A stretch of DNA of 49,476 nucleotides. Origin: Proteromonas lacertae (lineage: Eukaryota > Sar > Bigyra > Opalinata > Proteromonadidae). Of this stretch, positions 10,929 through 19,864 are shown piece by piece. The translations under genes were made by a program, and so were the position numbers. The stretch covers positions 1 through 49,476 of the forward strand of contig NGBS01000049.1 of NCBI GenBank assembly GCA_002245135.1. Direction: 5' to 3'. Each line of letters begins with the position of its first letter. The first letter of the stretch is position 1. The notes under the pieces are model-generated. The model ran no database searches. It saw nothing but the letters and a program-made list of their open reading frames with translations, and was not told where the DNA came from.

Positions 10929-11900
10929 TTAATACAAAATAATCTCAAAATAAATAGGTAAGTTATTTAAATCAATTGCATAACCATCTTGTTGAGAGAC
11001 TGATATATTCATTCGTTGATATTCGTGATATTGCATCTTTTTAGTTGTCCATTCAATTTGTGGATTAATGAATGTAGTATAATCTGCATTTATATCAGTT
11101 ACAGGTATATTTGCTAAAACCATTGAATTCTCACCACTATTAACCCAGTCACATCTAATTTGTATGAATGACACCCATAGTAAAGAAGGCTGATTTGGTA
11201 ACAAATTAGAATAATAATTAAAATCTTTACTGAAATATGCATCACTTAAATGATTTGCATGATAAATTGATATACTTTTATTTATTTCATCTAAACCAAA
11301 TAACTTATATGCTAAGTTAGGGAATTCCATACTAAAATCTGTAAAGTAATATTTTCCGAAATGAGTAATATAATTAAATTGTAACTTTAATCTATTTTCT
11401 GAAGTTTTTTCAAATTGAAGTACATCTGTTTGATCATTTACTTTACGAAATGGAAATCTATTTGCAAAATCTTCATCTGGTAATGGTGCTATTACATTAT
11501 CAAATGCATAAAAAGTAAAATCTAAGAGATTTCTAGCAAAAAAATCTAACAATTCTTTTCCTGTATATTTTCTTTGAGGTATTTTAATATCAATAGTTTT
11601 ATTATAAGGACCTAATTGGTTTTCAGGGTATGCCCATTTTATTGGATTTGTTTCATCTGGATTAATACAGCTATAATAAGTAAAATTAAAGAGTATATGA
11701 TCATTTACTTCATCTTGTATTGTATAGAAGTTATTTGGTATAACTGCAGTAATTAAACTCATATATTGATATTTTTCAGTTATAGTTGGAGTATTAATAC
11801 ATCTTGTCCATCTATTTGAAAATTTTGAATCATAGTCTGATGTAGTTAAGAACAATGATCTTCTATTATTTATAACATTATTACCATCTTTAGGTTGCAT
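10929..11900 (-). CDS. Minor capsid (penton-type) protein of element B
   Basis: An intact 323-residue gene starting MQPKDGNN. The N-terminal pattern N-R-R-S-L-F-L-T-T-S-D, followed by R-W-T-R-C-I-N, and a C-terminal strand ending I-Y-F-E-I-I-L-Y, match the single jelly-roll minor capsid protein found next to the major capsid gene in Polintons and their relatives. It would form the pentamers at capsid vertices. It lies 55 bp upstream of the major capsid gene on the same strand and is divergent from the 892-residue gene, with only 77 bp between the two starts. No break is present, in contrast to its neighbours. Confidence 0.8.
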   Translation of the reverse strand: MQPKDGNNVINNRRSLFLTTSDYDSKFSNRWTRCINTPTITEKYQYMSLITAVIPNNFYTIQDEVNDHILFNFTYYSCINPDETNPIKWAYPENQLGPYNKTIDIKIPQRKYTGKELLDFFARNLLDFTFYAFDNVIAPLPDEDFANRFPFRKVNDQTDVLQFEKTSENRLKLQFNYITHFGKYYFTDFSMEFPNLAYKLFGLDEINKSISIYHANHLSDAYFSKDFNYYSNLLPNQPSLLWVSFIQIRCDWVNSGENSMVLANIPVTDINADYTTFINPQIEWTTKKMQYHEYQRMNISVSQQDGYAIDLNNLPIYFEIILY

Positions 11901-11977
11901 TATGTTTTATAATTGTTGAGAAATATTAAAATATAATTTTATTTGAATTATTCTTTAATTTATATATCGTTATATAT

Positions 11978-14656
11978 ATGCAACCACAACCACAAGTTAA
12001 CAATTCAAATGATGATGAAGAAGATGAACCAACAGATGATGATTATGAATATGAAGAAGATGAAGATAATGTACCTATTGATATGAACAGAATAAGACAT
12101 AGAAGAAGACATAGAAGGAATCAAGTCATACCATTTCAAGATATAAGCGAAGATGATTTGAATAACTATGTGAATCAAGAAGTGAAAAGATTTAACAAAG
12201 CACTGATTATGCAATATAGACTAATTCCTATAGGATGGCCAAATCATGAATTTAATAGAATATATAATTTATATGATGAACATATGAAAATGTTTAATTG
12301 GTGTAAGAATTTATTTGTAACAGGTCCTTTTGCACATGGTAAACCATTAGAAGCTTATAATCCAAAATTAGCAGGAAATGAAAATTCTGCTAATGCAAGA
12401 GAATGTGGAATATTTAAAACTCGTATAGCAGATGGTATTGATAAATTGTGTATGGCATCTGATTTTATATTACAAAGAAATCCATTTGTTGTTTTACACC
12501 CAAAAGAGAGAATAGGCGTTACACAACTAGAAAATAGAAGAGTTAAAAAAACTCATTATGAAATTGATGAAAGACATCCAGAACCAGAAAATGATTTTAA
12601 CATAATGAATAATGAACATTATAATAGTGCAGCTGAAATAAGAGCGGAAAATGTTATGCAAAATAGACATGATAATATGGTAAGAGGAGTATTAGTAAAT
12701 GCAGACAATGGAAGTAATGATAATAACAATAATAACAACAATGGAAATAATAACAACGATAATAATGAAAATAATAACAACAATGCAAATTATGATATAA
12801 TTAGCTTTTGTGATTCTCTAAAAGATAAGTTAAAGTTCTACATAGGTCGTTTAATGAGAACTAAATTTTGGTATTTAACAAATCAAAAAGAAGAAACAGC
12901 TTATTCAATTGCATTAATCATATACAACTGTGTAACTGATTTGTATATATTAGCTTTATATTATATACCAATATTAAAAGATAAGTTAAGTGTTAATTAT
13001 CAAAATGATAATGAATATACTTTACCATATCATCCTGATAGAAGAAATTTTATGGGATTACCAGATGGTGATAATAGAACAGGATATAGATATAACTATT
13101 TAGCAACTATACAAAAAATATTATCAGAAGCTCATGTACCACAAGGTCAAATCAATACAAATATATTTGCTAATCCTATAACTTTTACAATGAATAGAGC
13201 TTTAGATACACAACTTAACCGTCAAATTAAACATAGAAGATCAGTTCCAGCTTATGTTGGAATGAATGTTGCAGATCATAGAAATTGGAGATATGTTGCA
13301 CCAACTAATTATCCTCATCCATCAATTACTGCAGATTTGATTGATAGAAATGTTAATGCATTTTATAATGCATCACCTGCAAATAGTGATAGTGAAGATA
13401 ATGATAATAATCCATCAAGTAGTGATACTGAAGAAGATTCAGACACTTATGATCTTGGTGATATGAGTAATCAAATACCACCTCCTCCTTTGCCACCAAG
13501 ACCTATACCAGCAAGAACTGTTCCACAACAACCACCTCCACCTCCTCCTGTATTAAATGTATCTAGATCTAATGTAATTAGTTTAAATAATCAATTTAAT
13601 CCTCATCATCTTATACCATCTGATAGATTTTCATTTTTAGTACCAGATGATTTGCTTAATGCTATACCAAATCCAAATAGAGACTTTAATAAATCTCATA
13701 GATTTTTAGCTAATAGAGAAAATGGTGCAAAAATAGGTGTAACTAAGATAATACAAGAGTTTTATACACAATTGTTAACAAATAATGGTAAAATATATTC
13801 AATTGATGCATTTATACATAACCATAATCCACCTTGTACAATTGTAGATGAAAATTCAAGCAAGAGTTATATGTTCTTTACTGATTGGGTTAGAGAAGAT
13901 AACATCAATTTACCTTTATTACCTAGATCTAAATATAATGCAACTGAAGTAAATGATATACCTCAAAATTACAGTAGTATCAATATAATGTTTTATGGAT
14001 ATGATTACAATAGAAATATATATTCATATACTGGTTTATTAGAATATTGGTTAAAGAATCATAGAGGAACAGCATTTAATGAAAGACAAGCTAAACAGGA
14101 AATATACATATATAATCCATGTATCAATATTCTAACAGATGATGAAGAGGAAAATAAAAACATAAAAGTATTAATAGGTATGGATTATGATAAAAATTGG
14201 CCTAACGATAAAAAAATCAAATGTAAACAAATCAAAGTAATAGTATCTCAAGAAAGTGATAGATCATGGTATGTAATAAGTGATCCAATGTTTGATTATA
14301 TGTCATGCGATATAGCAGGTGATGGAATTCACAAATTCTATAATTATCCATTCTTTGTTAAGATAGGAGATACAGTAGAATTGATAGTACCAGTATCTTT
14401 GAAAGATAATATTTATGTATTAAAAGATGCTAGATTAGATGATAAAGATGAAAATAATTATTTAAAAATTGATGATTATATGAGAAATGCAAATCGAGAT
14501 AGTATTAATCAAAGAGCTATTGATGATAGAGAAACAGCTAAGCGTAGAATACATGGTTTAGGTAAAAAGCGTAGAAGAAAAGCACAATCATTAATGAAAT
14601 TGTATACCAAATTGTTTACACACAATAATAAAAGAAAAAGAATAAAAATTATATAG
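11978..14656 (+). CDS. Large 892-residue structural-type protein of element B
   Basis: Starts MQPQPQVNN and is intact over 892 codons. The layout is: acidic N-terminus (residues 12-35, DDEEDEPTDDDYE type), Arg-rich patch (38-48), a long folded part, a poly-Asn linker at about 245-270, another folded part, an acidic then proline-rich linker at about 470-525, a further folded region, and a very basic C-terminus. Residues 858-862 read I-H-G-L-G, matching the (M/I/L)-x-G-x-G cleavage consensus of adenovirus protease; a cut there would free a 31-residue basic peptide. I know no homolog by name. Size, charge and association with protease and capsid genes suggest an internal virion or core protein. 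Its 3' end overlaps the convergent protease gene by 8 bp. Confidence 0.65.
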   Translation: MQPQPQVNNSNDDEEDEPTDDDYEYEEDEDNVPIDMNRIRHRRRHRRNQVIPFQDISEDDLNNYVNQEVKRFNKALIMQYRLIPIGWPNHEFNRIYNLYDEHMKMFNWCKNLFVTGPFAHGKPLEAYNPKLAGNENSANARECGIFKTRIADGIDKLCMASDFILQRNPFVVLHPKERIGVTQLENRRVKKTHYEIDERHPEPENDFNIMNNEHYNSAAEIRAENVMQNRHDNMVRGVLVNADNGSNDNNNNNNNGNNNNDNNENNNNNANYDIISFCDSLKDKLKFYIGRLMRTKFWYLTNQKEETAYSIALIIYNCVTDLYILALYYIPILKDKLSVNYQNDNEYTLPYHPDRRNFMGLPDGDNRTGYRYNYLATIQKILSEAHVPQGQINTNIFANPITFTMNRALDTQLNRQIKHRRSVPAYVGMNVADHRNWRYVAPTNYPHPSITADLIDRNVNAFYNASPANSDSEDNDNNPSSSDTEEDSDTYDLGDMSNQIPPPPLPPRPIPARTVPQQPPPPPPVLNVSRSNVISLNNQFNPHHLIPSDRFSFLVPDDLLNAIPNPNRDFNKSHRFLANRENGAKIGVTKIIQEFYTQLLTNNGKIYSIDAFIHNHNPPCTIVDENSSKSYMFFTDWVREDNINLPLLPRSKYNATEVNDIPQNYSSINIMFYGYDYNRNIYSYTGLLEYWLKNHRGTAFNERQAKQEIYIYNPCINILTDDEEENKNIKVLIGMDYDKNWPNDKKIKCKQIKVIVSQESDRSWYVISDPMFDYMSCDIAGDGIHKFYNYPFFVKIGDTVELIVPVSLKDNIYVLKDARLDDKDENNYLKIDDYMRNANRDSINQRAIDDRETAKRRIHGLGKKRRRKAQSLMKLYTKLFTHNNKRKRIKII

Positions 14657-15200
14657 TTTTAAATTTTGTTTCTAACATTTTAGCTCTTTTTTCTCCTTTT
14701 AATGAATTAAAATTTGTTGCTTGCACAAACGATTTATTATTTACTATGATATCAACTAAAAACAAAATTGCATGATAACCACATCTTACACTATCAACTC
14801 TTTGATTTTTCACTCTGTTTATTTTTATCTTATATTCATCATTAGGATATTTTTTTAATTTTGTTAAATCTTTATAAAACTTTGTTATTTGCTTTGGTTT
14901 ATCTCCAAAACTATCATAGTACATTATCCTCCTAGCATTATTGTTAACACATAAACTAACCCAATGACCTATTTTACTTACAGGATCTTTAGTTGTATTA
15001 GTACAAAGTATAACACACCAAACATCATCATTTTTACATAGTTGACCTATTTTGCTAAGTTCATCCCATAATATAACACCTTTAAAATATTTTAATAGTC
15101 TAGGAAACATTTTTTTAATGATCTTTTCAATATCAAAATTTGAGATAGCATCTTCTTCATGCAAATCACCTGTAGCGAATAAAATACGTTGTCTAAACAT
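14649..15200 (-). CDS. Adenain-like maturation cysteine protease of element B
   Basis: A 183-residue stand-alone protease starting MFRQRILFA. The catalytic set is visible: His79 in I-G-H-W, Asp96 in Y-Y-D-S-F-G-D, Gln133 and Cys140 in Q-x6-C-G-Y-H. The Gln-Cys spacing of seven matches the adenain/Ulp1 clan. In adenoviruses and Polintons this enzyme cleaves internal virion proteins during capsid maturation. It is homologous to the C-terminal domain of the element A fusion protein. It is transcribed away from the basic-protein gene from a shared 88-bp intergenic region that holds the AATAAATTCTT motif in both orientations. Confidence 0.9.
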   Translation of the reverse strand: MFRQRILFATGDLHEEDAISNFDIEKIIKKMFPRLLKYFKGVILWDELSKIGQLCKNDDVWCVILCTNTTKDPVSKIGHWVSLCVNNNARRIMYYDSFGDKPKQITKFYKDLTKLKKYPNDEYKIKINRVKNQRVDSVRCGYHAILFLVDIIVNNKSFVQATNFNSLKGEKRAKMLETKFKTI

Positions 15201-15288
15201 TATTTAATAATTTAAAAGAATTTATTGAATATCAATTCATTTGATAAATTCTTAATGTTTTTTAATATATATTTATGTTATTTAAATA
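15201..15288. promoter_or_regulatory. Bidirectional promoter region with inverted AATAAATTCTT-type motifs
   Basis: This 88-bp gap separates the protease (minus) and the basic-protein gene (plus). On the minus strand it reads CAATAAATTCTTTTAAATT upstream of the protease, and on the plus strand ATTCATTTGATAAATTCTTA followed by an AT-rich TATATAT stretch upstream of the plus gene (15235-15272). The plus-strand copy is almost identical to one at 15999-16034. A shared late-type promoter is the simple reading. Confidence 0.6.
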
Positions 15289-15978
15289 ATGGGTAAGTTT
15301 AAAGATTGGTTAAAAAAATCTAAAATTCTATCTAGTGCAGCTAGTTTAATACCTTTTGCTGGACCAGCTATTAGTAGCAGTATAGAAAACATGGGATATG
15401 GTAAGAGAAGGCATAGAGGTAGGGTTGCAAGACATAGAGTTACTAGAATGTCACAATTTACACCTGATGGTAGATTCTTAGGTGATACTTCATCTATGAC
15501 TGGTGGTGGAACTGTTAAGTTTAGGACAAAATCTGGTAAAGTTGTTTCATTTCATACTAGCAAACGGAAGGGAGCTGGTTTAGGTAGTTTGTTTAAGAAA
15601 GGATGGAATAAAATAAGAAAAATAGCTACAAAAGACAAGAAATATATTAGTAATATATCAGGTAAGGTAGGTGACATTGCAACAAAATTAGGTTTTAATA
15701 AAGTTGGTGATATAGCAAATAATATAAGTTCCACTGCTAGTAACTATGGTTATGGAAAACGTAGAAGACATAGAGGCGGTAAAAGATTTGGACAAAATGG
15801 TGGACTTAGATTACCAATGAATGGTGGTAGTAAAATTCGTAGTATAGGTATTACTAAACCTCCTAGCAATAGGCCTATTTTAAATGGATTAGCTAAACCT
15901 TGTGGATTTAACCATAGAGGTTTATACAATCCACAAAACAGTTTACAAAGCTTTTTAGCTTACAAGTTAACAACATAA
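15289..15978 (+). CDS. Small basic, Gly/Lys/Arg-rich pVI-like protein of element B
   Basis: A 229-residue intact gene. The N-terminus (residues 3-33) reads as an amphipathic helix with a central hydrophobic patch (AASLIPFAGPAISSS), as in membrane-active internal capsid proteins. Two copies of Y-G-K-R-R-(R)-H-R-G occur near residues 37 and 153, with many Lys/Arg between them. Two sites match the adenain consensus (M/I/L)-x-G-G: M70-T-G-G followed by G, and M177-N-G-G followed by S. By analogy with adenovirus pVI and core proteins I infer an internal virion protein processed by the neighbouring protease. There is no sequence identity that proves homology, so this rests on features and context. 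Confidence 0.65.
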   Translation: MGKFKDWLKKSKILSSAASLIPFAGPAISSSIENMGYGKRRHRGRVARHRVTRMSQFTPDGRFLGDTSSMTGGGTVKFRTKSGKVVSFHTSKRKGAGLGSLFKKGWNKIRKIATKDKKYISNISGKVGDIATKLGFNKVGDIANNISSTASNYGYGKRRRHRGGKRFGQNGGLRLPMNGGSKIRSIGITKPPSNRPILNGLAKPCGFNHRGLYNPQNSLQSFLAYKLTT

Positions 15979-15998
15979 ACTTTGTTATTGATTTTATT

Positions 15999-16034
15999 AT
16001 TCATTTGATAAATTCTTATTGTTTTATATATTTA
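15999..16034 (+). promoter_or_regulatory. Second copy of the late-type promoter motif
   Basis: ATTCATTTGATAAATTCTTA, followed by TTGTTTTATATATTT, lies 18-53 bp before the ATG at 16052. It repeats the motif at 15235-15272 with few differences. Related but weaker forms lie upstream of the genes at 11978 (ATTATTCTTTAATTTATATA), 24958 (AATTCTTTAAATATATATC) and the capsid gene at 10873. Confidence 0.6.
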
Positions 16035-16051
16035 AAAATAACATAATAATA

Positions 16052-16498
16052 ATGTATAATAAACGATACACAAGAGATTATTACGATGAAGAATCATCTT
16101 CTGACGATGATTATGATAATGATGCACCTTTAGCAAGAGATATGAGTAAGACTGATAGACAAATTGCAGAATTGTTATATAACTTAAATCATGTAAATGA
16201 CAAGCCTCCTACATCATCTAATTCTAAATTAAGTGAAGAGACTAGAAAGAAAAGAGCTGAAAATTTAGCCAAAGCAAGAGAAGCAAGAATGAACAAATTA
16301 AAAAACAAACAAGATACAAGTAATATATATTTAGAGCAACAACAACAACAACAAACACAAAAATCAAAATCAATTAGGTTACCAGGTGATAGTGATCCAT
16401 TTGCACAAACAAAACAAAGTAGCGGTAGTGGTTTAAAAATACCACCAGCAGATGCACCTATGCCTGGTGATAATGCTGTGATGCCAGTTTATTTTTAA
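16052..16498 (+). CDS. Acidic/coiled small protein, or first part of a longer broken gene
   Basis: From the ATG at 16052 (MYNKRYTRDYYDEES) the frame gives 148 residues: an acidic Ser/Asp N-terminus, a charged helix with S-E-E-T-R-K-K-R-A-E-N-L-A-K, a poly-Gln tract, and a Gly/Pro-rich end. It stops at TAA (16496-16498). The same frame stays meaningful after a second TAA six bases on, so this may be the N-terminal part of a longer protein rather than a full gene. The dedicated motif at 15999-16034 supports the start. The function is unknown; charged low-complexity proteins of this kind are common in virion modules. Confidence 0.5.
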   Translation: MYNKRYTRDYYDEESSSDDDYDNDAPLARDMSKTDRQIAELLYNLNHVNDKPPTSSNSKLSEETRKKRAENLAKAREARMNKLKNKQDTSNIYLEQQQQQQTQKSKSIRLPGDSDPFAQTKQSSGSGLKIPPADAPMPGDNAVMPVYF

Positions 16499-16504
16499 TT
16501 TTAA

Positions 16505-16726
16505 ATTATATTCAAAAAAAGCTTAAAGCAGATTTTAACAAAACGTTTATTGAAACGTATAAGAAGAAGAGCAAAAGTTAACAAATTTAACAAAGCTTTG
16601 AGAAAGACAGTGAATAAATCAGTTGGTGTAAGAGTAGATGAAGAAAGTGTTATGCGAAATAAAATGAGAGAAGCTGCTTTTACTAGGTTCAATATGGATC
16701 GATTAGCAACTCAAAATGATTTGTAA
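16505..16726 (+). pseudogene. Basic helical fragment without a start codon
   Basis: In the same frame as the preceding gene, this 73-codon stretch reads KQILTKRLLKRIRRRAKVN and continues as a lysine/arginine-rich helix to TAA at 16724-16726. No ATG exists near its beginning; the first Met is about 50 codons in. TAA codons at 16496 and 16502 separate it from the gene before, and TAA-ATG joins it to the one after. Two compensating indels (in TTTTT at 16492-16496 and in the A run at about 16514-16520) would also link it smoothly to the previous gene. I read it as the middle of a broken gene. A stand-alone basic protein is the alternative. Confidence 0.45.
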
Positions 16727-19700
16727 ATGCTTCCAACTTTACTATCTGATCCAACTATATCAAAAGAAAAGAAATTAGCATTACAGAGTTATTATGATGC
16801 ATTAAAAAGCGGTCAAATTACAGCCAAAGATAGAGATTCATTTTTCGGTCCTGTACAATCTGCTTTATTAAGATCATTACCATATGATAGTTTCAATGGT
16901 GTAACAGAAAATTTAAAATATATAACCAAAACATTACCAACATTGGAACCTGATATTAATAATAAAAATGGTATACTTGCTAGAGCAATAGGTAACAAGA
17001 TTAACAAACGGAGGCATCTTTAACACTAGTAATATCTCCTCTACTACCTACACCTCATATCCTCCTCCTCCTCCTCCTCCTCCTTCCTTCTTCTATCCTC
17101 CGCCTGGGGGAGGGATGGGATTTGAACCAAGTGGTAGTGGTGGTGGTTCAACTTATATACCACCTCCACCCCCAGGAAGTAAATCTGGAAGCAGTGGTGG
17201 CACAAGTATGAGTAATAGAACTGATAGTTCTACAAATACTGAAACACTGTTTAGCAATCCTATACCAAATGGAACTATTGATTCAAGTACACAAATGGAA
17301 GAAGATGATGGTCCTGCTATTCCACCACCACCTGCAGCAGATAATGTTCCATCTGGTCCATCAGAAAGAGAAATAGAATTACAACAAAAATTAATACAGT
17401 TAGAAGAAATAGAAAATAAAAACAGACAATTAATGAAAAAATTAAAAGCAGAATACGAAGAACAAAAAGCATATAGAAAGAATATTGATGAAGCTTATGA
17501 AAATGCTATAAAAGAAATAAATAGTTACAAAATTAAAGAATCAGAAAAAGAATCATTATTAGCAAGTACAAAAAGGAAATATGAAGAGGATATTGAAAAC
17601 ATAAAAATTGAATATAAAAAATTGTATGATGAAAATAAAATACTATCTTCAAGAAAAATGAAAATTGATTTTGCAAGAAAAGAAATTGACAAACAATTAG
17701 ATGAAGCTAAACAAAGCATTGATAATTTAACAGAAGAAAATGAAAAATATCAAGAGAAATTATCTAGAATGAATGACGAAAATCAACGAATGCAAAGTGA
17801 TATGCTTTATTACCAAAATCAAAACAAAGAATTTCAAAACAATATAAATGCATTAAATAGTCAAAATTCCTCTTATCAAAATCAAATACACTCTTTAAAT
17901 AATAACATTGTAGGTTATAAATAACACTAAAGTAAAAGAAATGGAAATATTGAAAAAAGATCAAAACCGAAAAGATGATTATCCTCAAGTAGGAGCATTA
18001 ATGGTTCAATTAAAAAATATGGAAGAAAAATACAAAATTTTAGACTATGATAAAAAAGCATGTGAAAACACAATTAGACATTTACAAGATGAAAGAGATG
18101 AATTTGTCAGTAAAAATACAGCATATTCTCAAGAAGTTGATATATTGAAACAACAGAATAATCAAATAATTCATGATTATAATGAAAATCAAAAGAAACA
18201 TTAGCAACTCAAATGGAATCATTAAAAGAAGAAAATGAAGCTTTAAAAAGAGAAAAAGAAGAGATTAGAAGAGATTTAAATAATCAACTAAGTAATGCTG
18301 AACAATCAAAAAATGATTTGTATACTTCTTTAGCTCAAAAACAAAATGAAATAGAAAGTATGAAACAACAATTTAATCTTATGAATAATGAATTCAATGC
18401 ATATAAGCAAAATGCTGATAATGGTTATGCGAATAAAGAAAAAGAGAAAAAGCAAATGTTATTTAGAATTAGTGAATTAGAAAATGAGAAAAAGCAAATC
18501 GAAATAAGACATTATAATACTAATCAAGAATTAATACAAAGAAATAGTGAAATAAATACTTTAACAGCAGATAGAAATTTAGCTGTACAAAATTTAAATA
18601 AATTAATGGAAGAACATAAAATGGTATCAGAGTTATTACAAAATGAAACAAATATGAAAGCAGAAGATAGAAGGAAATATGAACAACTACAAAGTACATA
18701 CGATAAAGCAATTGCAGAATATACAGAAAAAATTACTGCAGCTGAAAATAGTATAAATGTATTAGCAAATGAAAAGAGTTTGTTAGAACAAAATTTAAAA
18801 AATACTGCAACTGAAAAAGATTCATGGATCAATAAATATAAGACTGATTCAAAAAAATACAAAAAATGGCATGAATCTGAAATGAAGAAAAATTCAGAAT
18901 TTTATGAAAGAAATTAGAAACAAAAATTAAAAAATATGGAACAAGAGCATGCTAATAAGTTGAACGAATTACGCGAAACATTGAATAGTTCTAAGAATGC
19001 AACTTATACTGATTTTGGTACATTAGATATTTATAATGATGCATATAATGAACCAAGTATACAAGTATATATGCCAGAACCAGAAGTGAATAACAAATAT
19101 GATCCTAATAATGATTTTGATGATGATACTGGCGCTAATAACACTGCTAGAACTAATAATCCAGTTACATCAGATGATGTAGAAATGAGATTAAAAGAAG
19201 TCAAACAAAAAGAAACTGAATTACCAGAAACATTAACAGTGAATAGAGTTGCTGAATTATTACGTAAAAAACGTAGAAATGATACAAGACAAAGAATTAA
19301 AAGAACTTATGAATATTTAATGACACAATCTAACTTAGATGACAAAGAAAAACTAAGATACAATAAAATAAAGAGCAGGAGAAATAATAACAATGATAGT
19401 GTACCTTATAATGAGAATGATTTACATGAAAAAGACTTTGATCTAGAATATAATATACATGCAAAACGTAAGTATGATACTGAACCTAAAACTGATGATA
19501 GAAAATTCAAGAATTTATTTGTTAATACTAATGATAATACTTATTCTCAAGCAATACATGAAGAAATGAAACCACCTGTATTTAAAAGAAATATTGTTTA
19601 TGATAATTATGATGATGATGATGAAGATGATGGTAAAATTATAAGACATAAATACAAACCTAATCTATATGATAACGATACTAAAGCTAGAGACAGAGAA

Positions 19701-19835
19701 AGATATATTAAATCATTAGACAGATTCATAAATCATAATTCATGACATTTAAGCGAAAATGAAAGAGTTTATGCTGATAGTTTAATTAAGAATTTATTAC
19801 CTGATTTTGTTGAAGTAGATGATGAGTACATGTAA
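16727..19835 (+). pseudogene. Long coiled-coil protein of element B, broken at five or more places
   Basis: A protein of about 1,035 codons can be followed across five breaks. From the ATG at 16727 (MLPTLLSDP) it reads to about 17010, where one indel shifts the frame into a stretch with eight prolines in a row and Gly-rich linkers. A heptad-type coiled coil rich in E/K/Q/N runs from about 17350 to 18960. Its breaks are indels near 17920 (TATAAATAAC) and 18195 (AAAGAAACATT), a TAG at 18915 and a TGA at 19743. The last part is Arg/Lys/Asp-rich and ends at TAA 19833-19835, 29 bp from the convergent PolB gene. No GTAT...TAG intron fits these sites. The role is unknown; a scaffold or fibre-like virion component is possible. 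Why this gene is so broken while PolB beside it is intact is an open question. Confidence 0.6.
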
Positions 19836-19864
19836 AGAAAACAATTATATATATAATATAAGTA

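Noticed and set aside
12005-12214. Minus-strand hydrophobic frame
   Set aside because: It is the complement of the acidic repeats of the 892-residue protein, which produces Ile/Phe-rich shadow sequence.
16496-18204. Introns as the reason for the breaks in the coiled-coil gene
   Set aside because: None of the break sites has the GTAT...TAG pattern of the cellular introns, and the frames are restored by single bases.
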